Assembly (NCBI GenBank): GCA_021163545.1
Contig: JAGGTU010000031.1
Coordinates: 1-28,137, forward strand
Direction: 5' to 3'
DNA: 28,137 nucleotides
Origin: a bacterium
Lineage (GTDB): Bacteria; Patescibacteriota; Minisyncoccia; Minisyncoccales; PEYH01
In this document: positions 7,291-15,239 of the stretch, in pieces
Position numbering within the stretch: position 1 is the stretch's first letter
Layout: every line of letters starts with the position of its first letter
The notes under the pieces: model-generated
Database searches by the model: none
Told to the model about the DNA's origin: nothing
Seen by the model: the letters and a program-made list of their open reading frames with translations, nothing else
Made by a program: the position numbers and the translations under genes

Positions 7291-7646
7291 AGCAGTTTTT
7301 TAATTTCCTCAACTACCTCTGATGGAGTATAGTTTGCTTTAATTAAATATTTATCGGCCCCTAATTTTATTCCTTTCTCAATCTCTTCTTTTTGACCCAG
7401 GTTAGATAAAATAACTACCTTTGTTATGCCCTTGTTTTCTTTAATTTGTTTAAGCACTTCCCAGCCGTTGGTATTGGGTAAGACAATATCAAGTAAAATG
7501 AAATTAGGTTTATCTTTTTCAAATAGCTCTAAGGCCATCTGCCCCTCAGTTGCTACGGAAACTTCAAAACCAGCTTCTTTGAGTTTGGTAGTATATATGT
7601 CAATTAATAGTGGGTCATCTTCAACTAAAAGAATTTTTTGCTTCAT
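7287..7646 (-). CDS. Stand-alone response-regulator receiver domain (CheY-like)
   Basis: A 119-residue single REC domain with no output domain. The acidic pocket is Glu9/Asp10 (VEDDP), the phosphoacceptor is Asp53 (LLDIVLP), the switch Ser/Thr is Ser81 (VVILSNLG), and the conserved lysine is Lys103 (YLIKAN). All catalytic positions are present, so it should be phosphorylatable. It lies between pilB (10 bp) and pilT (ATGA overlap), which implies it is made with both motors and may switch between extension and retraction, as PilG/PilH-type regulators do in other systems. No histidine kinase is in the window. Confidence 0.93.
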   Translation of the reverse strand: MKQKILLVEDDPLLIDIYTTKLKEAGFEVSVATEGQMALELFEKDKPNFILLDIVLPNTNGWEVLKQIKENKGITKVVILSNLGQKEEIEKGIKLGADKYLIKANYTPSEVVEEIKKLL

Positions 7647-7656
7647 AATCTGTCGC

Positions 7657-9402
7657 TTAATATTCTTCTTCAGTCACTCTAACAACTTCTTCTATCGTAG
7701 TAATTCCCCTTAGTGCCTTCAAAATGCCATCTTGACGCATAGTAATCATGCCCTGTCTTTTTGCCTCCTTGGCAATTTTATCTTCACTTGGCTGGCTCAA
7801 AATAATTTTGGCAAGCTGTTTTGTCATTTTTAATATCTCAAAAATGCCTACTCTACCTGAATATCCGGTTCTTGCACACTCTGTACATCCTTCTCCTTCC
7901 CAGACAAAAATGTCATCTTTTAAATTATACTTTTTTTTGATCTCCTTTTTTATTGATCTTGGAAGCGATTCGATTTCTTTTTTAACCATCTCTTTCATTT
8001 TTCCTTGAAGCGGTACTCTTTTTTTACAATAGGGGCATATTCTTCTAACCAATCTCTGGGCAATGGCTATATTAACTGTTGGGGGAATTAAAAATTGTTT
8101 TACGCCAAGATCAATCAGACGAGGAATAACTCCTATGGTGTTGTTTGTGTGAAGGGTAGATAAAACAATGTGGCCGGTTAGAGCTGCATGAGTTGCCAAT
8201 TCTGCTGTTTCTGTGTCTCTAATCTCTCCCACCATAATAATATCTGGGTCTTGTCTTAAAACGTGTCTTAGGCCGTTTGCGAAAGTATATCCTATCTCAG
8301 GTTTGACTTGGGACTGGTTAATTCCTTGAATATAATACTCTACTGGGTCCTCCAGCGTGACAATATTTACTCCTTCTTTGTTTAAATGTTCTAGAGTGAC
8401 ATACAGAGTGGTTGTTTTTCCACATCCTGTTGGCCCGGTTGCCAAAATCATGCCATAGGGGGCTTTCATTGCTTCTTTTATAATCGAGAGAGTCTGACCT
8501 TCAAGCCCAAGGTCTTCAAACTCCCTTAATCTCTGCTCTGGATTTAACACCCTCATTACAACTTTTTCTCCAAACATCGTTGGGAAGGTTGAGACGCGAA
8601 AGTCGATATTAACATCATCTATCAAAATTGAAAATCTACCATCTTGAGGAATTCTTGTTTCATCAATTTTTAAATTGGAAATCACTTTAATCCGGGCTAC
8701 GATTGATGGATGAACTTTCTTGGGTAAAAACAAGCTTGAATGTAGAACACCGTCCAAACGAAATCTCACTCTTGTTCTTTCTTTTAAAGGTTCTATATGA
8801 ATATCCGAGGCTCTCCCTTCAACTGCATGTCTTAAAATAACGGCTACCATTTTTGAAATCGGAGCCTCTCTGATTCTTCTTGTTATCAATTCTGATGACA
8901 CTAGTCCTTCTTCTTTGGGTTTCTCTGCGACCAATTCTTGTTCTAGTTCCCTGAGAGCAGTCTTTACTTCTCTGCGAAAACTTGCATACCTTCTTAAAAT
9001 ATCCTTGAAAGTAGTGGGGGTAATAAGAAATACTTGATATTGAAAATTATGCTGCCTAGCAAGAAATTTTAAAGCTTCTTGAGCCTTTAAATCCTCTGGA
9101 TAAACCATTCCTATTTCCACATGCTGATTCCGTCTTTGTAGAGGCACCATATGATAATACTCTGCAGCCTCTTTAGGCACAAGATCTAATACATCGGTTG
9201 GCACATCTTCGGCTCGGACTTTTTTAAGTTTTATACCAAGAAGTTCACTCTTGAGGGCAAAAAGAAAATCCTCATCTATAAGATCTCTTTCCAAAATAAT
9301 TTCCTCCTCTCTTTTGCCTGTGTTTTTAATTTCATCTAATAGAGAGGAGGCGGTTTCTTGATCAATCATGTTCCTCTTTTGAAGTTCTTCTATAAGGCTC
9401 AT
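7657..9402 (-). CDS. pilB: Type IV pilus extension ATPase
   Basis: A 581-residue GspE/PilB-family ATPase that drives pilus polymerisation on the cytoplasmic face of PilC. The N-terminal MshEN-type domain spans about 1-150. SDIHIEP occurs near 199-205. Walker A is GPTGCGKTT (323-331), the Asp box is TLEDPVEY (Glu351/Asp352), Walker B is DPDIIMVGEIRD (385-396) and the His box is TGHIVLSTLHT (His411). The zinc-binding cysteines typical of PilB, and absent from PilT, are Cys456/Cys459 and Cys506/Cys509. Length is close to the family norm. The gap to the upstream small gene is three bases, with no visible Shine-Dalgarno. Confidence 0.97.
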   Translation of the reverse strand: MSLIEELQKRNMIDQETASSLLDEIKNTGKREEEIILERDLIDEDFLFALKSELLGIKLKKVRAEDVPTDVLDLVPKEAAEYYHMVPLQRRNQHVEIGMVYPEDLKAQEALKFLARQHNFQYQVFLITPTTFKDILRRYASFRREVKTALRELEQELVAEKPKEEGLVSSELITRRIREAPISKMVAVILRHAVEGRASDIHIEPLKERTRVRFRLDGVLHSSLFLPKKVHPSIVARIKVISNLKIDETRIPQDGRFSILIDDVNIDFRVSTFPTMFGEKVVMRVLNPEQRLREFEDLGLEGQTLSIIKEAMKAPYGMILATGPTGCGKTTTLYVTLEHLNKEGVNIVTLEDPVEYYIQGINQSQVKPEIGYTFANGLRHVLRQDPDIIMVGEIRDTETAELATHAALTGHIVLSTLHTNNTIGVIPRLIDLGVKQFLIPPTVNIAIAQRLVRRICPYCKKRVPLQGKMKEMVKKEIESLPRSIKKEIKKKYNLKDDIFVWEGEGCTECARTGYSGRVGIFEILKMTKQLAKIILSQPSEDKIAKEAKRQGMITMRQDGILKALRGITTIEEVVRVTEEEY

Positions 9403-9405
9403 ATT

Positions 9406-9717
9406 TTAAAAAGGTAAGGTAGTCGTTGGCAAAGTGGGAGAGGTGGTAGGCGAGGGTAAAAAAGGTGTCTCTCTTCCTAGAACCCCAGTAAATTCTTCTG
9501 GTTTTGGATACTCTTCTAATTGTTTTAGAAGAGGATTTTCTAAATTAGAGAAGTTTATCTGTGGTGGACGAACTGCACTCTCGGGTTTTACAGAAACCAA
9601 GGTGATATTTCTTTTAAATACTAAAAAGAAGAATATTAAAATCAAAACAATAAATACAACTCCTAAAATAATTTCATAGAAATTTTTTCCTTTTGGTCTG
9701 GCAAGTATGATAGCCAT
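9406..9717 (-). CDS. Small single-span membrane protein in the pilus operon, unknown function
   Basis: A 103-residue protein: a short basic N-terminus (ARPKGKNFYE), one membrane helix at about 14-35, an outward region, then a Pro/Thr/Ser-rich tail (TPFLPSPTTSPTLPTT). I do not recognise a family. It sits three bases after pilO and three before pilB, where diderm systems carry pilP. A PilP-like partner of PilN/PilO in a single-membrane cell is a guess from position only; PilP is a lipoprotein with a beta domain, and no lipobox is seen here. A similarly built protein is encoded at 25148-25411. Confidence 0.75.
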   Translation of the reverse strand: MAIILARPKGKNFYEIILGVVFIVLILIFFFLVFKRNITLVSVKPESAVRPPQINFSNLENPLLKQLEEYPKPEEFTGVLGRETPFLPSPTTSPTLPTTTLPF

Positions 9718-9720
9718 AAA

Positions 9721-10242
9721 TTAATATGAATAAACTGTTAATTGTATTTCAAAATCATATATATCTTTCTCCTCTGGCGCAGAAAAAGTAATTTGATCTA
9801 CCTCAAACAAACGAGCGCTTTTTTCTAAGCTTACTAAGAAATTTTTAAGGGAGGAGTAAGTTCCTGAGAGCTTTAAAGTAATTTGATGCCTCTGAATCCT
9901 CTCTATCTTCGGAAAAGAATCGCCTGAAGTTATAAGAATATCTTGCAAGAGAAGACCGTGCTTTTGAGAGGCGGCATTAAAATAGTTAATCAAAGAGGCT
10001 GAATCTAACTTTTTGGGAAGCATCGAAGTTATTTTGTCAACTGTCTCTCTTTTTGCTTCGAGTTTCTTAAAAGTTTCTTCTATTTCTTTATAATACTGTG
10101 CCTGATTTTCTAAAAAGGTCTTTTGGTTAGCTAATTTTTGAGCAACTTGTAAGTAATCTTTATATTTAGGAAAAGTGAAGACCAACCCAATTATTATGGC
10201 CCCCAAGAGAGCAACAAGTATGATAAATCTTGGATACTTCAT
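9721..10242 (-). CDS. pilO: PilO-like pilus alignment protein
   Basis: A 173-residue protein with an N-terminal membrane helix (about 7-26), a charged coiled-coil region (about 35-80) and a small ferredoxin-like domain. The ending DIYDFEIQLTVYSY and the middle KLSGTYSSLKNFLVSLE match the PilO pattern of G.Y..l..F...l. In T4P systems PilO pairs with PilN to form the membrane ring that connects PilM to the pilus. It overlaps pilN by an ATGA junction. Sequence similarity in this family is low, so the call leans on order pilM-N-O and domain layout. Confidence 0.85.
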   Translation of the reverse strand: MKYPRFIILVALLGAIIIGLVFTFPKYKDYLQVAQKLANQKTFLENQAQYYKEIEETFKKLEAKRETVDKITSMLPKKLDSASLINYFNAASQKHGLLLQDILITSGDSFPKIERIQRHQITLKLSGTYSSLKNFLVSLEKSARLFEVDQITFSAPEEKDIYDFEIQLTVYSY

Positions 10243-10778
10243 TTTAGTAATAAGAAAGTTGGAGTAAAAACAATAGAGAGTTGGAACTGAATATTTCCCT
10301 CTTTACTTACTCCAACATTAGAAACAGTTAATTCTTTTATCTGTGGCATTTTCTCGAACACCAAAATCTGTTGCGCTAAGGCCAAAAGGTTTTTAGCTTG
10401 ACCAGAAAGATCAATCTGATTTTTATCTCTTAGAAACTTAAATGATGAAAACCAAACATCTGGATGGATGTTACTTTCCAGCAGTGTAAAAAGTCTGGAG
10501 GGTGTTTGATGATTACTTAATAATACAGGAAAGTCGTCAATTTTTCTTTTATAATCATAAATAGCTTCTTTGAGAGCTTTTTGCTGGGGGGTGCCCAACC
10601 GTTCTAGCTGGGTCTCTATCTCTTCAAGTTGGGCTTGGGCTTTTTTTGTTTGCCAATCAAAAACAAAAAAGAGGGTAACAATAACTATAAAAATAAAAAG
10701 AGAAAACCAAAAAAGCAAAACAATTAATATTGATTCTTTCTCTGCTACCTCTTTTTCTTGGGGAATGATTTTAACCAT
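10239..10778 (-). CDS. pilN: PilN-like pilus assembly protein
   Basis: A 179-residue bitopic protein. The short cytoplasmic N-terminus MVKIIPQEKE resembles the INLLPxE peptide by which PilN docks into PilM. One membrane helix covers about 19-42, followed by a coiled coil (KKAQAQLEEIETQLERL) and a C-terminal domain ending in VSKEGNIQFQLSIVF. The segment DVWFSSFKFLRDKNQIDLSGQAKN has the family pattern of a strand followed by G.A.... Nine bases separate it from pilM, and it overlaps pilO. It should link cytoplasmic PilM to PilO. Confidence 0.86.
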   Translation of the reverse strand: MVKIIPQEKEVAEKESILIVLLFWFSLFIFIVIVTLFFVFDWQTKKAQAQLEEIETQLERLGTPQQKALKEAIYDYKRKIDDFPVLLSNHQTPSRLFTLLESNIHPDVWFSSFKFLRDKNQIDLSGQAKNLLALAQQILVFEKMPQIKELTVSNVGVSKEGNIQFQLSIVFTPTFLLLK

Positions 10779-10787
10779 AAAATATTT

Positions 10788-11870
10788 TTAGTAAACTCCT
10801 CGCAGGGCTGCTCCTACTGCTATTGTAAACTCTGGACCTATCTTTTGCAAGATTAATTCAAGTCCGGGAGGATAATTTATATCTAAAAATGGGTTACCTA
10901 CCTCACAAGGTAGTTTAAATTTCTCATTAAGATACTCAGCCAAGCCTGGCAATCTAGCACCTCCACCCGAGATAATTATCTTATCAACTTTCTCTTTCTC
11001 TTCTAAGAAATACTCGTTGAATATTTTTTGCATTTCTTTTGAAAGGCTATCTATAAGTGGAAGAAGAATTTCTTTGATTGTAGGGTTCTTTTTAATGCCA
11101 TACATATTTTTTATTATCTCAGCCTTTCTGGTATCTATTTTCAATTTGTTTGCAAGCGCTTGGGTTAACTCTTCTGATGACAAATCTATACTATGAGAAG
11201 TTTTGAGAACATTATGAGAAATAATATTAATGGTTGTTGTTTTGTGCCCTATGTCAGCTAAACAAACAACTCCTTTTTTATCTTGATATTTCACAAGCGC
11301 CCTTGATAGGGCAAAAACTTCTGTTTCTAAGGCCAAAATTTTTAGATTTAAAGATTGGGCTATTTTCTGGTACTGCTCTATTGTCTCATTGGGTACCGCA
11401 ACCAAAAGAATTTTCAAAGGAACTGTTCCCTCAAATTGAGGCGTCCCTTTTATAATCTGCCAATCTAGGGTTACATCTGCTAAGGGAAGAGGAATGTGTC
11501 TTGGGGCTTCATATTTGATTGCCTCCTCCAATTCTTTTTTACTCATAGGTGGTAAGGTAAAAGTTGTAAAAAAGGAGGCATAATCAGGAATAGAAAAAAA
11601 GACGTTTTTTGCTCTAATCTTAGCCTCCTGAAACATTGCCGAGAGAGCCTCAGTGATTCTGGGGCCCGAAAGTAAAGCTCCTGTCTGAAAATGTTGAACA
11701 AATTCTTGTCCTGCAAAATATTCTGTTTTAAGTTGAGCGTAATTTTCTAATTTAACCCCTTGCCTGGAGCTTAATTCTACCACTTTTATAGATGCAGAGC
11801 CGATATCTATTCCCAAAAAGCTTTTGGAAAATAGAGCCGATGTAATTTTTTTGAAAGGGTTAAAAACCAT
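10788..11870 (-). CDS. pilM: Type IV pilus assembly protein PilM (actin/FtsA-like ATPase fold)
   Basis: A 360-residue cytoplasmic actin-fold protein. Phosphate-1 loop is GIDIGSASIKVVEL (20-33), phosphate-2 is CLADIGHKTTTINI (203-216), and the adenosine motif is IIISGGGARLPGL (288-300). The SHS2 insert includes the family pattern PPMSKKELEEAIKYEAPRHI (107-126). PilM binds the PilN N-terminus and couples the membrane ring to the motors. It is the first gene of the pilus run, divergent from comF across 40 bp. A perfect TATAAT lies 10 bases before its ATG. Confidence 0.95.
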   Translation of the reverse strand: MVFNPFKKITSALFSKSFLGIDIGSASIKVVELSSRQGVKLENYAQLKTEYFAGQEFVQHFQTGALLSGPRITEALSAMFQEAKIRAKNVFFSIPDYASFFTTFTLPPMSKKELEEAIKYEAPRHIPLPLADVTLDWQIIKGTPQFEGTVPLKILLVAVPNETIEQYQKIAQSLNLKILALETEVFALSRALVKYQDKKGVVCLADIGHKTTTINIISHNVLKTSHSIDLSSEELTQALANKLKIDTRKAEIIKNMYGIKKNPTIKEILLPLIDSLSKEMQKIFNEYFLEEKEKVDKIIISGGGARLPGLAEYLNEKFKLPCEVGNPFLDINYPPGLELILQKIGPEFTIAVGAALRGVY

Positions 11871-11880
11871 ATATTTTTAA

Positions 11881-11904
11881 ATTATAACTCAAAAATTTTA
11901 TAAT
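11881..11904. promoter_or_regulatory. Divergent -10 elements for pilM (-) and comF (+)
   Basis: TATAAT occurs on the minus strand at 11886-11881 (10 bases before the pilM ATG) and on the plus strand at 11899-11904 (6 bases before the comF ATG). Neither has a good -35 at 16-18 bases. The spacing predicts a very short leader for pilM and a leaderless comF mRNA. The two boxes are only 12 bases apart, so the two promoters would compete. Confidence 0.5.
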
Positions 11905-11910
11905 ACCATA

Positions 11911-12621
11911 ATGTATCAAAAATTTTTTGATAAAATTGTCTCTCTGTTTTTTCCTAGAAGATGTGTCATTTGTTCAAAAGAGGGCGAAATATTTTGCAAA
12001 GACTGTCTTGCTTTGGTAACTTTGCTTGATAATTCATGCTGCCCCGGCTGTGGTTCTTATAAAATCAATCTTCCGGGAGAATTTTGCTCTATTTGCAAGA
12101 AAGAATTGCATTTAGATGGACTTATCTCAGCTGCACCCTACAATGATCCTCTTATAAAAAAGACTATTTCTCTTTTTAAATATCCTCCTTTTGCAAAAGA
12201 TTTAGCAAAATCTTTTGCTTTTTTAATTATATCGCAATTGAGATTGCAAAACAATAAGTTTGGTGAATTTATTTTATCCTATATACCTTTGGATAGGGCA
12301 TCTTTGCGCCGCAGGGGGTTTAATCAATCCAAACTTCTTGTTCAAGAATTAGGTAAGGAGCTAAATCTGCCTGTGTACACACTTCTTGAGAAGATTAAGA
12401 AAACAAAACCTCAAAAAAACTTGAACAAAGAAGAAAGGAAAGAAAATGTTCAAAATGCTTTTTGCGTTGTAGAAGATGCAAAAGAACTGGTGCAAAACAA
12501 AAAGATTATTATTGTTGATGATGTATATACCACAGGAGCAACTTTAAATGAGGCAGCCAGGGTTTTAAAACAGGCAGGAGCAAAAAAAATATGGGGAATA
12601 ACAATAGCAAGAGAATTTTAG
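11911..12621 (+). CDS. comF: ComF-family phosphoribosyltransferase-like competence protein
   Basis: A 236-residue protein. The N-terminal zinc-ribbon-like region carries CxxC pairs Cys18/Cys21, Cys29/Cys32, Cys44/Cys47 and Cys59/Cys62. The middle has YIPLDRASLRRRGFNQS (the P...RRRGFNQ signature of ComF). The C-terminal PRPP loop is VDDVYTTGAT (202-211). ComF is a cytoplasmic partner in natural transformation, thought to act with ComFA/PriA on incoming single-stranded DNA. Its place beside the T4P operon supports a DNA-uptake role for the pilus, although no ComEC or DprA is in the window. Its stop overlaps that of the convergent glycosyltransferase by four bases. Confidence 0.93.
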   Translation: MYQKFFDKIVSLFFPRRCVICSKEGEIFCKDCLALVTLLDNSCCPGCGSYKINLPGEFCSICKKELHLDGLISAAPYNDPLIKKTISLFKYPPFAKDLAKSFAFLIISQLRLQNNKFGEFILSYIPLDRASLRRRGFNQSKLLVQELGKELNLPVYTLLEKIKKTKPQKNLNKEERKENVQNAFCVVEDAKELVQNKKIIIVDDVYTTGATLNEAARVLKQAGAKKIWGITIAREF

Positions 12622-14180
12622 GATTTTCTAAATTTTGGGGTAACCCAGAATGTCATATATCGTCCAAAGATCCATCTCGTCTGAGCATCTAAAGCAGGCA
12701 GGGATGTAAAAATAAACATGGTAAAGGGTAAAAGAAGCCATTCAAAAATTATTTTAATTTGAGTAAATTTTCTTTTTCTGCTCGCTGCTTTGGGCGGGAG
12801 AATGTAGAAAGAATAATAAGCCGAGGAGAAAAGACCAATCATTGCCACGGTTAGAATTCTTCCGACAATTCTTGGCAAATTGTAAGCAAGAAGTGTTTGA
12901 GAGAAGTCCCACCCGCCCAAAACACAAGGTAGCCATCCCAGAAGCAAAAGTAAAATAGGACCACAGGCCCAATTCCAGTGACCTTCAATTAATTCAATTG
13001 AATACGCAATTTTTTTTCTTATTGGAATTTTTTTGTTTTTTAGAAAGCCAAATAAAAAATAAGCAATATCCCCTACTCCATATGCCCATCTTCTTTGCTG
13101 TTTATAAATACTTAAAAAGGTGGAAAAAAGGTTCTTTGAAGCGTTGGCATCCATTGAAATAGGATAATATAAAGGAACCACCTTGTAGTTGCCATCGTAT
13201 TTTAAGAAACACTGCCAAAAGATTCGTGAGTCATCTGAGACAACATCGGGCTTTTTAAATCCTACTTCAACTAAAGCTTTGAAAGCCATTGAGTGGGAGG
13301 AAAAAGTGATCAATTTTTCTTCTCTTTCTTGATTAATAATATGCCAAAATGATGTTGAAAGAGAAAAAACCCGAGAGATAGCCGGTACCTGCCAGATATT
13401 ATTTAAAAACAAAGGAATGGGCTGAAAACTTGCGTGGGTTGGGTTTTTTGTTGTGAGGTATTTGTAAGTTAATCGAGCAAAATATTGCGGGAAAACGACC
13501 GTGTCTATATCAAAAGAAGAATAAATAACTTGTTCATAAGGAATTCCTAACTTGTCAATAACTTCTTTAGCCCTTTTTGCTGCCCAGGTTTCGTTTGAGG
13601 ATTTAGCTGGAATTTCTCCGGGAAGATTTTGTGGATGTATTGTAATGAGAAACTTAAAGAATTTATCCTTGAATTCTTTCTCAATAATTTCTTTCACTTT
13701 TTCTGTATGCTTGCCGGCCCTCTCCTCCAACGCCAGAACTACAATAAAACGATCTTTTGGATAATTGGCTTTTATTAAGCCACCTAAAGACTCTCTTACA
13801 ATTTCTATAGGCTCTTTGTACATTGGAAGAACTATCAAATGGTAAATCTGGCGCCAATCTTTCAAAGGTAGAGTATATTCTGACGGAGGTAAATTTTGAA
13901 GGCGTTTTAGCCAGTTTACAGATTGATTTTGTTTTAGTCTTTTATAGCTTGCCTTTAGGTAAAAAGAAAAATAAATAGCCTTAGCAAGCCAATAAAACAC
14001 AAAAACAATAATAAAAATTGCCACCCAAAGTGGCTTAAAATAGGATAGAGAAACAGCGCCTATAATTGTTACCCAAGTTAAAACGCCAGGGAAAATTTCA
14101 AAGAATCGATAGAGCACCCTTTCGCTTCTTTTTTTTAGATCTCTAGCATAAGAAACTGAAAGATAGTATTTGTTTTCCAT
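12618..14180 (-). CDS. Membrane glycosyltransferase, GT2 / cellulose-synthase-like
   Basis: A 520-residue protein from the ATG at 14180-14178; a longer TTG start three codons upstream is less likely. Two N-terminal membrane spans (about 33-70) precede a GT-A catalytic domain: LPMYKEP, the DxD-type FDIDTVVFP, SDDSRIF as the acceptor-side acid region, and QQRRWAYG (the Q/RxxRW motif of processive GT2 enzymes). Four or so C-terminal spans follow. This layout resembles cellulose/hyaluronan synthase-like enzymes that build a polysaccharide and thread it across the membrane. The sugar and product are unknown. It lies 62 bp after tRNA-Ser on the same strand and is convergent with comF. No PilZ domain is seen. 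Confidence 0.85.
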   Translation of the reverse strand: MENKYYLSVSYARDLKKRSERVLYRFFEIFPGVLTWVTIIGAVSLSYFKPLWVAIFIIVFVFYWLAKAIYFSFYLKASYKRLKQNQSVNWLKRLQNLPPSEYTLPLKDWRQIYHLIVLPMYKEPIEIVRESLGGLIKANYPKDRFIVVLALEERAGKHTEKVKEIIEKEFKDKFFKFLITIHPQNLPGEIPAKSSNETWAAKRAKEVIDKLGIPYEQVIYSSFDIDTVVFPQYFARLTYKYLTTKNPTHASFQPIPLFLNNIWQVPAISRVFSLSTSFWHIINQEREEKLITFSSHSMAFKALVEVGFKKPDVVSDDSRIFWQCFLKYDGNYKVVPLYYPISMDANASKNLFSTFLSIYKQQRRWAYGVGDIAYFLFGFLKNKKIPIRKKIAYSIELIEGHWNWACGPILLLLLGWLPCVLGGWDFSQTLLAYNLPRIVGRILTVAMIGLFSSAYYSFYILPPKAASRKRKFTQIKIIFEWLLLPFTMFIFTSLPALDAQTRWIFGRYMTFWVTPKFRKS

Positions 14181-14242
14181 TTTGATCAATCTAAGAGTTA
14201 TAAAGGTGTGGGTATGTCCTAAATCTAAGTATTAGGAGATCT

Positions 14243-14331
14243 TGGCGGAGAGGGCGGGACTCGAACCCGCAACCCCCAAAAAGGGGGCACGGCTTAGCAG
14301 GCCGTTGCCTTACCATTCGGCGCACCTCTCC
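14243..14331 (-). tRNA. tRNA-Ser (anticodon GCT), CCA encoded
   Basis: Acceptor GGAGAGG pairs with CCTCTCC, the discriminator is G, and CCA is encoded (14245-14243). The anticodon arm CGGC-CTGCTAA-GCCG gives anticodon GCT for AGC/AGU. A long variable arm (CCCCC-TTTTT-GGGGG region) and the T arm GCGGG-TTCGAGT-CCCGC confirm a class II serine tRNA. The gene is 62 bp upstream of the glycosyltransferase on the same strand and may be transcribed with it. Confidence 0.97.
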
Positions 14332-14367
14332 TTTATTAAATTAACAAACTCCCTTGGAAAATTCAAG

Positions 14368-14396
14368 TTTAAAACTTAATTGAGCTATGTCATAAT
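14368..14396 (+). promoter_or_regulatory. Candidate promoter of the TraX-like gene
   Basis: TTTAAA (14368-14373), a 17-base spacer and CATAAT (14391-14396, five of six consensus bases). The start ATG at 14404 follows the -10 box by seven bases, which predicts a leaderless transcript. Confidence 0.5.
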
Positions 14397-14403
14397 AAAA
14401 AAT

Positions 14404-15030
14404 ATGAATCTCTCCAAAGAAAACAGCAATTTTTTGAAACTTGTGGGAATAATCTCAATGAGCCTGGATCATATTGGCAAGTTTTTCTTTCCTCAATATA
14501 GTATATTTCAAATTTTGGGAAGAATTGCCTTTCCTATTTTTGCATTTCAACTTACAATTGGCTATCAAAAAACTTCTAATAAAAAAAGATATATTCAGCG
14601 TCTGTTGATCTTTGCCCTCATTTCCCAACCTATTTTTTATTTGGTCACAAAAAAACTGGAATTAAATATTTTGTTCACATTAGCATTAGGTTTTTGGGCT
14701 CTCTCAGGTTGGGAAAAGAAAAAATATCATCATTTTGCTCTTATTCTTCCCCTCTCCTTTTTTGTGGAATATAAAATCTATGGAATTCTAATGATTATTG
14801 GCTTTTTTGTTATCAGGCAGTTTTCATATCAGGCATTGTATTTTGGTTTGAACAATTTGATATACATTTTGCTTTGGAAAATTCCCCTTTTCCAATTTTA
14901 CTCATTTTTAGCATTGCTGTTTATTTATAAACTGAATTTCTTTCGCGTAAAACTGCCAAAATATTTTTTCTATATCTTTTATCCCGGCCATTTTCTTGTT
15001 ATTTATTTGATAAAGACTTTTTTCTTTTAA
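14404..15030 (+). CDS. TraX-like integral membrane protein (putative acyltransferase)
   Basis: A 208-residue polytopic protein. I use the ATG at 14404 (MNLSKENSNFLKL); a TTG eight codons upstream lacks support and would fall over the promoter. The TraX family pattern is clear: LVGIISMSLDHIGKFFF near the N-terminus, RIAFPIFAFQLTIGYQKT, RYIQRLLIFALISQPIF, and LNILFTLALGFWALSG. About six to eight membrane spans are visible. F-plasmid TraX acetylates the N-terminus of F pilin; chromosomal relatives are mostly uncharacterised. A surface-polymer or pilin modification role is an inference from the family and from the glycosyltransferase and pilus genes nearby. It is divergent from tRNA-Ser. Confidence 0.8.
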   Translation: MNLSKENSNFLKLVGIISMSLDHIGKFFFPQYSIFQILGRIAFPIFAFQLTIGYQKTSNKKRYIQRLLIFALISQPIFYLVTKKLELNILFTLALGFWALSGWEKKKYHHFALILPLSFFVEYKIYGILMIIGFFVIRQFSYQALYFGLNNLIYILLWKIPLFQFYSFLALLFIYKLNFFRVKLPKYFFYIFYPGHFLVIYLIKTFFF

Positions 15031-15037
15031 GAAACTA

Positions 15038-15065
15038 TTGATTTTTTAAAAATCAAGTCTATAAT
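15038..15065 (+). promoter_or_regulatory. Candidate promoter of tRNA-Glu
   Basis: TTGATT (15038-15043), a 16-base spacer and a perfect TATAAT (15060-15065). The tRNA starts at 15163, so a leader of roughly 90 bases, including the repeat at 15098-15156, would be removed during tRNA maturation. Confidence 0.5.
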
Positions 15066-15097
15066 AGTTTGTAGTCTAAAGTTTTGCTTTATCACTT

Positions 15098-15156
15098 ATC
15101 AGTTATCATTGATCATTGATCAGTTATCATTGATCAATTATCATTTATCATTGATT
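15098..15156. repeat. Degenerate tandem repeat upstream of tRNA-Glu
   Basis: ATCAGTTATCATTGATCA occurs at 15098-15115 and exactly again at 15119-15136 (21-base period). A diverged third unit follows to 15156. The 21 bases at 15136-15156 are identical to 21317-21337, where they cover the start codon of a VirB2-like gene. The element lies between the putative promoter and tRNA-Glu. Confidence 0.8.
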
Positions 15157-15162
15157 TAATAG

Positions 15163-15234
15163 GCCGCCATCGTCTAAAGGCTAGGACACGGGGCTTTCAA
15201 TCCCGTAATCCGGGTTCGAGTCCCGGTGGCGGCA
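15163..15234 (+). tRNA. tRNA-Glu (anticodon TTC)
   Basis: Acceptor GCCGCCA pairs with TGGCGGC, the discriminator is A, and the anticodon arm CGGGG-CTTTCAA-TCCCG gives TTC. The T arm is CCGGG-TTCGAGT-CCCGG. No CCA is encoded (CAA follows). It ends five bases before the convergent recG stop. Confidence 0.97.
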
Positions 15235-15239
15235 CAAAT

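Noticed and set aside
15098..15156. CRISPR or replication-origin iterons
   Set aside because: Units are imperfect and AT-rich with almost no spacers, no replication gene adjoins, and the block is in a tRNA leader.
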